64,000 nt of DNA, taken from positions 3,224,001-3,288,000 of the forward strand of contig JAJTUP010000002.1 of assembly GCA_021399435.1 (NCBI GenBank). The letters are read 5' to 3'. Position numbers and translations under genes: made by a program. Position 1 is the first letter of the stretch. Each line of letters starts with the position of its first letter. The notes below the pieces were generated by a model, which saw nothing but the letters and a program-made list of their open reading frames with translations, made no database searches and was not told where the DNA came from. Source of the stretch: Diaporthe sp. PMI_573. Its lineage: Eukaryota > Ascomycota > Sordariomycetes > Diaporthales > Diaporthaceae. Positions 1 through 11,902 of this stretch are shown here, in pieces.

Positions 1-62
1 TGGGCCTAATGATAGTATTTCGCCACACTTATTCCTCACGAGGGTCCTCAATAACTAATCAG

Positions 63-789
63 AAACATCAGGCCGGGCCCCATGTCCACTCCTGAATAGC
101 CTTGCGAACCACGGCTACCTGCCCCGCAACGGCGAGAACATTTCCGTAGATGCTCTCATCGAGGGAATGCACGCAGGGCTAAACCTCCGAGAAGACGCGA
201 AGCTGTTCTTTAGGCTGCAAGGCAACAAGGCCCTCGAAGCCTCCTCGACGGGGAACAAGGAGACATTCCACCTAAGCGATCTCAACAAGCACGATCTTAT
301 CGAGCATGATGCTTCTCTAAGCCGATCGGATATCTTCTTTGGGGATAATTGGTCTTTCAATCAGACTATATTTGACGAGACTAAGTCATATTGGCCATCG
401 GAGACAGTCTCTCTTAGTGATGCCGCGAAGGCTCTTGTTGCCAGGCAGAAAAGTGCTGAGAGCATTAACCCCGAGTACAACTTACCACTTGATGGGCATA
501 CAAACTCTCTGGGACAGACAGCCATGTATCTTGGTCTCTTTGGAGACTACGACGACGGTAACGCCAACAGAAGCTGGGTTGAGTACTTTTTTGGTATGTT
601 GAAATCACTTCATGTCGAAGGACATTGGACTAATTGAGATCGACCTCACTTTTCGTAGAGAACGAGAGACTCCCATTCGAGCTCGGTTGGCAAAGGCGGT
701 CAGATGACGACAAGATTCCAGCAACTGGCATTTTGGCGCTAACCACCAAGGTTGCTGTTCACTACTTAGCTGCCAAGGTTGGACTTTAG
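63..789 (+). CDS. Heme-thiolate peroxidase (chloroperoxidase family 2), 5' partial
   Basis: Secreted-type heme-thiolate haloperoxidase/peroxygenase that uses H2O2 for halogenation or oxygenation. Exons run 63..593 and 659..789; the intron at 594-658 has donor GTATGT and acceptor CGTAG. The visible protein opens with the proximal heme-ligand motif APCPLLNSLANHGYLPR (the Cys in PCP is the thiolate ligand) and continues with LNKHDLIEHDASLSR, which holds the EHD acid-base motif of chloroperoxidases. After the intron the frame continues ENERLPFELGW, conserved in the family, and stops at 787-789. An in-frame stop at 56-58 and a CTAATCAG acceptor ending at 62 show that an upstream exon, with start and signal peptide, lies outside the window. 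It is convergent with the GMC gene 240 bp downstream. Family assignment is firm; whether it halogenates or oxygenates cannot be read from the sequence. Confidence 0.9.
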
Positions 790-1030
790 AGGTGGTTTGC
801 CTTTGGGCACCGTAGAATGTAGTTCATCTTTCCAGCGCGGGATCAACCTCGCCCGATTTCACTCTCGTCTTCAGATTGATTGAAATTGCGAGATTGTCCA
901 CTTTCTTTTTATACTCACGGAACACTACTCTGCGAAGCAAGGACATCCTGCTTCCACAGTACGCAGAAAGAAATGGATTCTCCTAGGCCATTCATCTGAA
1001 TGGTCCTAGGCATGAAGTCCCAAGGCGAGT

Positions 1031-3400
1031 TTATATTGCGTGCATCCGGTAGCCGTTGAAACCCTTAATGACATCAGCCGCCCTTTCCCCAACAGCATAC
1101 ATTGTCTCCTGAGTATGAGCAGAAGGGATCAGAGGCAGGATGCTAGCGTCTACGATCCTCAATCCCTGGACACCGTACACGCGTAGCTGCGGGTCAACGA
1201 CTCCTCCCAACTCCAAAGGCATCATCGCTGCTGTACAGCAAGGGTGCGCATTGGCTGGACGGTAGAGTGTGGTCCTGATCGCGTCCTCTATTTGCTTGTC
1301 AGTTGTGACATTGGCTCCAGGCACGGTCTCTACTGGCTGAAGAGGGGCCATAGAAGGCGTCGACAAGAGCTTCCGAGCCATCTTGAGCCCTTCGATGGCA
1401 ATCTTGATATCGAATGGGTGTGTCAGGGCCTGATAGTTCACCTGCGGCGCCCCGAGAATGGGATCCGGGTTGGTGGAATTGATGAGCACTGTGCCGCGAG
1501 ACAATGGTTTGATGACGGCGAAAGCAGTTCCAGCGGCACCGCCAAATGTGCTCTCCATCACGCTGCCGTGCTGCTCAGATATGACGCGGGACAGGATCTG
1601 GTGTTGAAGCTTGTAGCCAGCCTCCAGGACCGGGTATTGCCTGTGCCAATCATCAAGGTACCGACTGGTCTCATTGTCGTGGAGGAAGTCGTCTATCAGC
1701 TCTTGGTAATCATTGGTGAGGTTCTTCAAAGATAAGACGACCCTGTTGTTGCCGAAGGCCCAGGTGAGAGGCCCAGTCCTGTTCGCCATATATTCGTCCC
1801 AAGATGCGTTGAAAAAAGAGGCGTCGTTATAGAGATTCGGGTTGAGGCTTGGCTCGTTCAGGACTGATGGAGGAAATACAAGTTAGTCTTCGGTAGGACT
1901 CATCATGTATCACGCAAGAGGATATAGTGGACGCACATTGGAAAGAGAATCCGTTGTTTGTCGGATGATCCTGAAAGTTCGCACCGACCCCAGGCAGGTC
2001 CGCCACGATGTCAATGCCTAGAGGTTCCAGCAAATCTGCCGGGCCAATGCCGCTGAGTTGCAAGATCTGTGTTGTATGAATTGCTCCAGTAGCTAAGATC
2101 ACTTCCTTATCAGACCGTAGAAATTTATATCTGGTCGAAGTGCTGTTCACGCGAGCCACATTTACACCTGCGACAGATGCGCCAGGCTCGGTGACAAGCG
2201 TTGCCACGTAGCTTCCGACGAGGATGTCCAGGTTGGCTCTTCCATTGGCTGGATCGTAGTCTATGATACCAAATGTTAGACGGTACCAAGCTCGGAGAGT
2301 CGAACTCACTCAGAGAACCCAAAATTGAGAGGTAGGGTTCTATGCAGTGAGAGAAATCGCTACCTCAATCCCATCACTGAAACGAAAATCGCCATGCGTT
2401 CCAAAAAAGCCTCTTTCGACACGTGCGCAGATGTATAAGAGAACTTCCGGGGTAACCTACATGCTTTTCGTGCCGAGGACCTGGTAATATTTTCGGGATC
2501 GATATCAATCGGCTTCCACGCCATACCGATGTTTTCTCCATTCGTGTCCCCGTCCGTTCGGTACTGAACTCCGATATCCTTTGTCCATGCGTCGATGAAA
2601 TTATCTGATCAAGCGTAGTCAGACGATCGGCCGTTGGGGCCATATTACGCAGTACCGAGAAGACTTACTTAGAGCAGGGAATTGCCATTTCGGGAAACCT
2701 GCTTGCATAGGACCCTGGCCATAACCTTCCGGACTGGCAATGTAGCCATACTTCTCGACAAGCTCAGGGCTGGGGTATGTCAGAGTCGATGACTTCTTGA
2801 AGTATTGGAACATGCTCTCCCAGCCCCATCCTGGGTTTCCGAGAGCTTCCCACGCATCATAGTCTGTACGAGCACCTCGTGAAAGCGCCACTACATGAGA
2901 CCTATCGTTAGTATAATTTGTTTTTGAAGCATCGACTGCGACCAATGGAGTAGAGTGCAGACATTGGCTTCTTACTTCCGTTGACAGTCGACCCCCCACC
3001 TACTGTCTTTCCCAGGTACACACCGAATGATCTATTTCCCAGGCCTTTCTGGGGTACCGAAGGGAGGTTGAAAAGATCTTCTGTGTGAAGGAACCCGGCA
3101 TTGTATGGTATCGCAACATCCCACGTGTCATCAAAATCCCCATACTCAATGACGAGCACCGAGGCTAGATGAGATACAGCTGTCAGTTGTCATTGACATA
3201 GAAGCGGAGACCCAATGATGCTTACTGTTTGGGTCTTCAGTCAAGCGATTGGCGACTACAAGCCCAGTGAGGCCTCCACCTGCCACAATATAGTCATATG
3301 TGCGATTTATGGTCGCTGGGTCTCGAAGAATGACAGCGCTTGAGAGTCTAATCAGACTTAGGAGGAGGCATCTCGTAGAGAGCAACTTGGAGAACGGCAT
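1031..3400 (-). CDS. Secreted GMC oxidoreductase (FAD-dependent alcohol/sugar oxidase or dehydrogenase)
   Basis: Glucose-methanol-choline family flavoenzyme (AA3-like). Exons on the minus strand: 3226..3400, 2976..3164, 2669..2890, 2461..2604, 1937..2260, 1031..1863, summing to 1887 nt (628 residues). The N-terminus has a hydrophobic signal ([17 protein letters not shown]), followed by the FAD Rossmann motif [11 protein letters not shown] and the GMC signature [15 protein letters not shown] across a splice junction. The C-terminus has the HPCCTAAM and [18 protein letters not shown] motifs and [18 protein letters not shown]. The active-site pair is therefore His/His, as in aryl-alcohol and glucose oxidases, rather than His/Asn. 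I chose Met at 3398-3400; an in-frame Met 7 codons upstream (3421) would precede the signal with basic residues. The fourth intron (2261-2460, 200 nt) is much longer than the others (about 60-90 nt). Substrate is unknown. Confidence 0.9.
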
Positions 3401-4881
3401 CTTGAGCGCCCTTTTGACCACTTCCGGTCAACAAACCTTTCGGTCTTGCTAGATAAAAGGCATGACACTGAACAGACGTCTGCAAGAGAAGAGTGTTGCT
3501 TTAAACTCTATGACGATCTCCACAAGCAGATGCATGGCTCTTCAAGTTTGTCTGTCGATGCATTCAACTGTGAATGTCGCCCCTTTGCAGGGTTTATCAG
3601 TAGTGCTTACTTTTGTATTAGTATGCAGGAGAAGGCTGGTCATTTCTGGCTAAAGTATTGGCTGGGGATTCCGAATGTCCCATACTTGCAGTTCAAGCTA
3701 GTCCAGATGGTAATAGAAGGCCGTCTCCCATCACTTTAAACGGCAGGACCCGTGCCGGGCGTCTTGGCATTCGACGTGCTATGGGTTACATGCATGATGA
3801 CGGGTTGGGCCATCATCGCATCGCTGCATTCTCGAAGAGTCCGAGTAAGTCCGAATTGAAATATTGCCTGATACATCATATTCAAGTGCACCTCTGTTGT
3901 ACCCCGGTTTGAATTACAGAGGCGATATGAGGCCCAGAGAGCACACAAGAAGCCAGCCACAGTATAGATTAAATGAACCAAGGCAAATTCCAGTAACCAA
4001 TAGGGCAAACTATGCAGATCACATGAAACTTCTGGATATCAAATTATTGCCTGTATTTAACACGTGCAGTATTTATTGATGAAGTAACCAATATTCGAGG
4101 CTGGACACCACGTGGAAACACGTCGAACCATTCTCCACAAAAAATCGCAGCATGAGTACAGCCGTAATCGTAAGGACCAGTCAAGACTGTACCTTAAAAT
4201 ACCATTGCAGTACATTGAGGAAAGAAGGCAAACTACACCTTGTCAACGTTCAACTCTGATTGAGTGGCAGATTGGGCGACCATCAGAACTATTACTTCAA
4301 TGTTTGCCATTGTAATACTGGCATTCTGCCTCGTTGATTTGTTTGTTGCCTTTTTGAGATTGGATTTGAGGGTTGAGCCGGGCTATTATTAGCCTTGGTT
4401 AGGTAAAGTCTATTTGCCACCTCTTCAAGCACAAACTCAAGTAGGTTTGATTTGATCTTCGGAGTGTGTTGGTGTCCGCTTCAGGGGACATGTGCTCTCT
4501 TAAAGTTTAGCGAATTCCACATTTGTGAAACAATGAAACATGTGCATCCTTGGCGACTACCAAGACTGACTAGCAGGGAAAATTGGGAAGCTGTGGAGGT
4601 AACTGTACCGAGATGATGCAACTGACTCTATCACCCCTTAATATAACTGGTAGCTAGGCGCGAGCTTGCTACTCGTGGATGAACTACACCGCGAGGGAGT
4701 ACATAAAGTCTAAGGCTTCGCAAGATGTGTATAATAGCGTCTGCTAGGCGGCATCGTGTATCTAGAGGAAGTCGGGTGTGAGCACTTCCAACTTGTTCTT
4801 TTCCCTTCTTTCCGCCCTGCAGGGTTGCTCTTTTCATATAACAGTCTTTACCTCCTCACCTCTCTGCAACTCATCGCAACG
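3401..4881. other. Divergent intergenic region, GMC oxidoreductase / GH74
   Basis: About 1.5 kb between two divergently transcribed secreted-enzyme genes. It contains only short overlapping open frames on both strands with no recognisable domain, so I call no gene. It presumably holds both promoters. The one notable motif is the inverted GGCTA repeat listed separately. Confidence 0.5.
4381..4394. promoter_or_regulatory. Inverted GGCTA repeat, possible XlnR/Xyr1-type site
   Basis: GGCTATTATTAGCC is a GGCTA inverted repeat with a 4-nt spacer; the minus-strand half reads GGCTAA. Xyr1/XlnR, the xylanase/cellulase activator of filamentous ascomycetes, is known to bind GGCTAA-like elements, also as inverted pairs. 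It lies about 490 bp upstream of the GH74 start, a plausible position. Function is inference; such short motifs also occur by chance. Confidence 0.3.
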
Positions 4882-7491
4882 ATGTTCTTGCGTTCTTTTT
4901 CGCTGCTGGCCATGTCAGTGGCCGCTGGACAAGCAGCCCTAGAGTGGCAGAATGTCCGCACTGGCGCGTCCGGAGGCTTTACAACTGGGATCATTTTCCA
5001 TCCAAGCTCGGAAGGAATTGCATATGCAAGAACAGATATTGGTGGTCTTTATAGATTGGATGCAACGGACGATTCCTGGATTCCTATCACAGACAGCCTC
5101 GCCACTGACGAGGGATGGTAAGATCTCGACGATCCGGCCTGATGAAGCGACGCAGCAATGATAATTGACTATTGAAATAAAGGCACAACTGGGGAATCGA
5201 TGCTGTTGCAGTGGACGCGCAAAATGACAACATGGTGTATGCCGCCGTAGGCGGTTACACTGTTGACACAGTGTGAGTCCTGCTTCATTGGCAGTAGTGA
5301 TTAGCCACCTGAGACCGCGGCGTATAGGTGACTGAGACTTGTCACTAGGTATAACACAGATACAAATGGGGCGATCATCCGAAGCTCGGATCGTGGCGCC
5401 ACCTGGAACTCGACCCAGCTTCCCTTCAGAGTGGGAGGCAACATGCCAGGTCGTGGGCTGGGAGAGCGTCTCGCGGTAGATCCGGCCAATTCTGACATCA
5501 TTTACCTCGGAGCCCGCAGCGGAAAAGGTCTGTGGAGGTCTTTGGATGGAGGCGTGACATTCAACAACGTCACATCCTTTACCGCAGTTGGCAACATGGC
5601 GCAAAATAAAAGTGACATAAATGGGGTGGGGACCGACCTTCAAGGGCTGACTTTTGTCACGTTCGATGAGACATCCGGCACTACAGATACTGGCGCTACA
5701 AAGCGTATCTTTGTCGGATCGGCCAATGATGGAGATGTCGAGACTGTCTGGGTCTCCAATGACGCCGGTGAGACCTGGGAACCTGTGAAGTGAGTACTCC
5801 CGAGCAGCTCATGATCAGGCGATACCTTCTTTTTTCTCAATTTGGGAATATTACCGGTAAGTAGAGAAGAGCAAGACTGAATACTTGCTAACATTCTGAG
5901 ATTACAGGGGCCAACCAGGAAATTACTTCCCGCACAAGTGTAAACTTCAGCCAACGGAAAAGGCTCTTTACCTCACTTATAGCGATGGGCTTGGACCTTT
6001 CGACGGTACCAAGGGCTCCGTCTGGAGATACGATCTACGGAACTCAACCTGGAAAGATATCACTCCAGTCCCAAATGCCACCTTGGCACACGGCTTTGGG
6101 GGCTTGGGTATTGATATGAAGCAGCCAGGGACGCTTGTCGTAGCGGCACTGAATCTTTGGTGGCCCGACGCCCAACTCTTCAGGTCTACCGACTCGGGGG
6201 CCACCTGGTCAACGATCTGGGACTGGGTAGACCAATCTACAGGAACGTTGGCGCGCCACCATCAAACGATTGCTCCTTCAGCGCCTTGGCTCGAAACAGG
6301 ATTTGTTAATGTCCCGGGCGGAAAGCATGTTGGTTGGATGATTGAATCGCTAGAAATCGATCCCCTCGACAGTGACCACTGGCTCTATGGCACCGGTATG
6401 TCAGTGTGGGGAGGAAGGGACCTGACCAAGTGGGACCAGAGCCCTCGCGAAAATGTCACAGTCGAGTCCATGGCTTACGGGATGGAGGAGACCGCTGTTT
6501 TGGACCTTGCTTCCGCCCCTGGTGGAACTGAGCTCCTGATGGCTGTCGGCGATATCGACGGATTCACATATAGGAACAGCAGTGATCTTGACACACCACC
6601 TTCCACTCCATGGACCAACCCCCAGATTTCTACGACAGTTGGTGTCGGTAAGTCATCCACGACCAGACCGTCAAAAATTTGAGATGGAGCGAGCGACCTG
6701 TGCTGACAGTGCCTTGGTCAGACTTTGCCGGGAACAGCGTCGAGCATGTTGTCCGTGTAGGCAACAGCTCGGATGGCTCACAAAGCCAGATCATCACCAG
6801 CTCCGACGGTGGCGCCACATGGAAATCCCACCTGGGAACTGAAAACTCGACGTACGGTGGCAGCGTGGCTTACTCCGCTGATGGAGACACGATCCTGTGG
6901 TCCTCATGGAACAGGGAGGTCTATCTTTCTAGGAACGGCAGCGACTTTACGACCGTCTCAAGTCTGGCCCCGGGAGCGGTCATCGCTGCTGACAAGCGCA
7001 ACGGCACCGTCTTTTACGGGGCCTCCGAGGGTGCTTTCCTTGTTTCGGCCGACACGGGAGCAACATTCACCCAAGCCGGGGCTCTGGGGAACGCCACAAG
7101 GGTCGTTGACATCGCCGCACATCCGGTCATTGATGGTGAAGTCTATGTTTCGACTAACGTGGGCATCTTCAAGAGCACGGACTACGGTTCCACCTTCACA
7201 CTGACAACAGCGGGAGCGCTCACCAACACACAGTTGATAGCGTTGGGACTGGCAAGCGATGCCACCTCTTGGGCAATATATGCCTTTGGTAAAGGACCTG
7301 CGGGCATGAGGCTATATGCCAGTGTCGATAGTGGTGCTTCTTGGCAAGACATCCAGGGCGATTTGCAGGGTTTCGGTGCTGTCAACTCAGAAAAGGGGAA
7401 GCTTGCCGGCAGTGGCAATGTGCCTGGTCGGGTCTATGTTGGCACAAATGGCAGGGGCGTGTTTTACGGGACTATGACCCAAGCTAGCTAA
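4882..7491 (+). CDS. GH74 xyloglucanase (xyloglucan-specific endo-beta-1,4-glucanase)
   Basis: Secreted enzyme cutting the glucan backbone of plant xyloglucan. Exons: 4882..5117, 5183..5272, 5349..5789, 5908..6647, 6722..7491 (2277 nt, 758 residues); all introns are GT-AG with frame preserved. The signal peptide is MFLRSFSLLAMSVAAGQA. The fold is the GH74 tandem seven-bladed beta-propeller: repeated Asp-box-like turns are visible (SSDRGATW, SLDGGVTF, SNDAGETW, STDSGATW, SSDGGATW, SADTGATF). Family motifs include ARTDIGGLYR, with the likely catalytic Asp, and GGNMPGRGLGERLAVDP. No C-terminal CBM1 follows; the protein ends soon after VYVGTNGRGVFYG. It is divergent from the GMC gene and may share sugar-responsive control. 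A reducing-end-specific exo-mode is an alternative I cannot exclude. Confidence 0.93.
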
Positions 7492-9765
7492 AGGTTTTAA
7501 CATGCCAACTCCATATTGAGCGTGTGTATGTAGAAAGGCGGCTGGGAGCTATAGAAAGTAAACAAAGCCCTCTGTGAGATATCCCACACCTTTGGTGTTA
7601 CAGCCTGTGTTAAATGGTAAATCGGGCGCTCTATGGGGACATCAACTGTCCAAGCATGCGAATGGGACGGAGATGCTCTGTCCTCAATTGGGGCGGGAGG
7701 TTGGGCTGAGGGTTGTCATGCAGTCTTCCTCCACATAACAACCGAGATAACAATACGCACTGCACACACAATTGGGGGCCTTCTAAAGCTCTCGAACGAA
7801 TCAGACAGTCCGCCAGTGTGTTGGCGAGTGGTTTTGTACTGGCCTAGGTGCTCTGGCGGATGGGCGCCGCATGGTGGCCTCATGGGCAAGGCGCACTCTA
7901 CTAATTATATGATCTGCGTTTCCTACAACCAGCAGTCACGAGTTCTGTATGCAGTATTTCGATGCAACATAAGACAACAACATGGTTCCAAAAGACTTTA
8001 CGTGAAGCTTTTCAAATATTACCCAAGACGAGAGACAAGTCCACTTGGCTGTTCAGCTAGAAATGGAAACATACGCCACCGAAGAAGGATTTGGGGTTGG
8101 CCACCCAGGCCAGCCGGTATTTATTCCCACGACTTAGTGCACTTACGATTGTGTTGACCTTTACTGCTATCGACAAATACAGATCACAATCGAAGGACAT
8201 CTTCGTGGTGTTAATCCAACGAGCAGAGTCCTGCCACCTGGCCAGCCGGTCACAAATGATGACGAGAGCATCAAAGATTTCTCAAGATGGTCTGTAAAGC
8301 GAGCCGCACGTAAAGAGGACAATATAGTTCCGTCAGTGCGCTGGCACATTAGACGGAAAAGAAGTGGTCGCTTTTGCCAAGCTATTTATCAGACTGTGTG
8401 ATTGCTGGTACGGTCGTAATCAAGGACCTCTGGTATTTGATTGCGTAATGTAGTGAAGCTGAGGTGGCGGCAGCGGACTCGGAGACAAGTGTTGATGTCT
8501 TTGACATTGTGGTCGAAGCTGGACTTACCCAGGTGGCTGAGACATTGCAAGACGGCAAAAGTGTCCAGGTGAGTGCACTCACAAAACCGGCGAACAGCCT
8601 ATCTCCAGAATGGTTTAGGCACCGCCCTCGCGGCTCTCGTCATAGCCAATTCCTTGATCAACGGAGACACAATACTTACCGCTCCTGTGATGCAATGTTC
8701 AAAGGCGGCTCTCGGCACTGGCATCACACATTCGGCTACCAATGTCGGACCAGGCATCCTGCAGCTATTAGAGGGCCTCGACACGGCTCGCCCAGTCGGG
8801 AGTCGGGCTACTGGGCTGAGCATACTACATTGGCCCGAGTGGTGCGGGCGGCTACTTGAGGGAAAAGGTCCCAGCCTGTAAAGCCGGTGAGGCTAGGCCG
8901 ATTGGCAACGCCAAGCCAAAGGAGTCAGGGGTTCAGGAGCCGAGTTCATGCAGCGAAGCTCTGACGGACTGACCCCGACAAATCACACCCTGAACCATTC
9001 CGATGCGTGACCCAGCAATCCGGATGATGCTACCAGCTCACGTATGTGTGTGTGTAGTTCGTTGGCCTAGACTGGCCTGAGCCCTTGTGCTATGCCACGC
9101 TGTTGGCTTCTATAGAGTCTCAAACATATTGAAAGAGTGGATGCCGCTGAGAAATGGCAGAGCCCGGCTCGACTTTGAAGTGTTTGACTGGCCAGACCGT
9201 GTGTATGACTGGGTTTTCAATTTTGCACCCATGTGATTGGTCCCACAACGGTAGCGAGACTGGGAACGGAACCTGCACTACCTCGCCTCACAGTCGCTCG
9301 TCCAGCGAATCCTGTGATAGCCTGGCCTGCGACCTTGAACTGCCGGAGCTTATCGGCAATGCTGCTCGGGTTCCCTCCTAAAGAGCTTGTTATATTAAAT
9401 ATATGTATGCGCTTGTTACCAATCAGACGAACGCCTGGGCTGCCCAACGGTGACCAACCCTGCTCAAGTGACAGGCGTCGATAGATTGTACAAATTCGGA
9501 GCTATGCTTTGACCGGACTCCAGATTACACAAAACCGTCATCCGTGCTCCTGAAATTCATTTTGCAGGTTATTTGGTTGCAACATTTACATCGCTTCCTC
9601 CTGGCACAACATTACCAAGACACAAGTGCAGCACTTGAGGGCACGACGAGGTGCCCAAAGTGAGCAGCCCTCTTGCTCGGGTAACACTTATTGCCATCTT
9701 GTCTCAAGTGTTATTTCCAGCCTCAAATTCAACCCAAAGGAAGAAGAACATCTCCCTGAAGGACC
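7492..9765. other. Intergenic region with a weak ORF cluster
   Basis: About 2.3 kb between GH74 and the AA7 oxidase. Several open frames of 60-174 codons exist but match nothing I recognise. The best candidate is 8464-8881 on the plus strand, where two frames could be joined through a GTGAGT donor at about 8570; it would give an Ala/Gly-rich, moderately hydrophobic product with no known motif. I regard it as a possible gene relic, not a supported gene. Confidence 0.3.
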
Positions 9766-11367
9766 ATGTGGATGTCTACTTTCATTCCATGGCCCACAGT
9801 CCTAGTGGCAGTCACCCTGCTGACATCAACCCTCGCTTCCCTCCATGACTGCCTCAAGGACGTTTGTGCGAGCAGGTCAGACTGTGTTGGGTTCGCCCAC
9901 GACGGACTCGACATTCTAAATGCTTATCAGCGCAATTGGGTTAAGCCGTACAACCTTGCTGTGGATGTCAACCCTGAAGCCGTTATCCGCCCAAACTCTT
10001 CCGAAGAAGTTGCTGCGATAGTACATTGTGCTGCGGAAAATGGCTACAAAGTACAAGCTAAGTCTGGCGGGCATTCCTACGCAAACTTTGGGCTCGGAGA
10101 CGGAGCGGTGGCCATCGACCTAGTGAATATCAACCAGTACAGTATTGACAACACCACCGGATATGCGACCATCGGAGCCGGCTTGAGACTGGGTGAAATC
10201 GACGATCATTTGCACGAAACTGGCCGAGCATTTGCACATGGGGTCTGCCCTTCAGTGGGTATTGGTGGCCATGCCACCATTGTGAGTCACTTCTTGAAAC
10301 TGATCAGGACGTTTTGACAAGTGACTAACGAGAGAAACTCGCAGGGTGGCCTAGGACCAATGTCCAGAATGTGGGGGCCAGCTCTTGACCATATTGTCGA
10401 GGTAGAGGTAGTGACGGCTAACGGAACCGTCGTTCGTGCGAATGAGAACGAGAACAATGACCTTTTCTATGTAAGATATAGCAGCAGCGCCCCAGCGCTT
10501 TGAGTTTACTAACAATCTTTTCAGGGGCTACGAGGAGCTGGCGCCAGCTTTGGCGTCATTACTGAATTCGTCATGAGGACTCATCCGGAGCCTGGCGGTG
10601 TCATCCAATACACATTCGACATCACCATTGGAGATGACCCAGCCCGGCTCACAGACGTCTATATGCAGTGGCAAAACCTTGTGTCAGACCCGATGCTAGA
10701 TCGACGCTTCGGTACGGAACTCATCATGTGGCTTGGAGGCATCATTATCACTGGGACATTCTACGGGACTGAGGATGAGTTCCATGAGACCGGCATCCAT
10801 CAAAGTCTACCAGGAAATGGTACGATTGCCGTGACCGACTGGCTCGGCTCCCTAGCTGCGTGGGCCGAGAATGAAGCATTGTACTTGGCTATAGTCTCTT
10901 CTAACTTCTACGCCAAGAGTCTCGGATTCCGACGCGAGGATATTCTCAGCAAAGAGGACGCCACTGATCTATTTGAGTTTGCACAGGGAGTGGACAAGGG
11001 AACTCTTTTGTGGTTCCTCATCTTCGACGCAACGGGGGGCGCTGTTGCTGATGTTCCCCTGAACGCCACGGCATACGCCCATCGCGACAAGTACATGTTC
11101 TATCAGTCTTATGCCGTTGATCTTCTCGACTTGTCTGACACAACCTGGAGCTTTCTCAATGACTTCCACGAGGAGCTGGTGGGGAAGCTGCCGGACAATA
11201 CTATGACCAGAGGCACGTATCCTGGTTATGTAGACCTGAACATTTCTGGAATACCACAAGAGCAGTACTGGGAAGGAAATCTTCCGACGCTGGAGGGGAT
11301 TAAATCACAGTGGGATCCAAATGATGTCTTCCACAACCCGCACAGCGTGCGGCCGGCGGGGGCTTAA
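9766..11367 (+). CDS. Secreted FAD-linked oligosaccharide oxidase (AA7 / berberine-bridge-enzyme type)
   Basis: Oxidises carbohydrate or alcohol substrates and reduces O2 to H2O2. Exons: 9766..10281, 10345..10470, 10525..11367 (494 residues). There is an N-terminal signal peptide (hydrophobic residues about 10-25), then the FAD_binding_4/PCMH domain with KSGGHSY, whose His103 is the expected 8-alpha-histidyl FAD link. GVCPSVGIGGHATIGGLGP carries Cys161, the expected 6-S-cysteinyl FAD link. Both attachment residues are present, so bicovalent FAD is predicted, as in glucooligosaccharide and chitooligosaccharide oxidases. The C-terminal BBE domain ends with YWEGNLPTLEGIKSQWDPNDVFHNP. Introns interrupt just after GGHATI and after NDLFY. 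Close to GH74 on the same strand, it could oxidise released xyloglucan or cello-oligosaccharides (inference). Substrate cannot be assigned. Confidence 0.92.
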
Positions 11368-11639
11368 GGAGATTACGCTTTGGAGTTGGGCGCTGAACAA
11401 AGCTTGAATTACTTTAGACGAAAGTCGCTACCGAGATACCCTGAAATAAAATTGCACGTCTTCGTTGTTTCATACATTTGGACGTGGCCTACTACGGCAG
11501 CCGCTCCCAAAGGTCCACTCTCCTGCCCTGCGTGTAGCGCCTTCGACTTCCCACATACAAAATCTATATTTTTCAGATAATCTAATTGTAACCACAATCT
11601 TATTCTAAACCTACTGTTATCGGCATTGTTTCCTTGTAG

Positions 11640-11641
<2 letters not shown>

Positions 11642-11674
<33 letters not shown>

Positions 11675-11677
11675 AAA
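11642..11677. repeat. T26-A10 homopolymer junction tract
   Basis: A run of 26 T directly followed by 10 A, in the 3' intergenic region between the convergent AA7 oxidase and the unknown gene at 11903-14191. The A10 can pair with part of the T run as a hairpin. A second tract of the same layout lies at 24099-24128. It may be a real low-complexity tract or an assembly artefact. Confidence 0.9.
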
Positions 11678-11902
11678 GGCTGGGTGTTTAAGCGTTTACC
11701 ACTGTATGAAGGGACCGCCTACATACTGCTTAAGAAGCTTACGTACACGGATTAAAAACGAAACCACCTACAGTGCTTGGCTCATAACGAATGGATCAAT
11801 CAGATCGAGACTGTGTGAGTGATTATTAAGGCCCGTAGCCATCGATGCCTTTATTTTCGCTCAGCCATCTAAAATTACAAATGTGCCCAGCCGCTGTTTC
11901 AT

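Noticed and set aside
3736..4008. 90-codon minus-strand frame with a hydrophobic N-terminus upstream of the GMC gene.
   Set aside because: Short, with no family features and no splice-linked partners; one hydrophobic stretch is not enough to call a gene.
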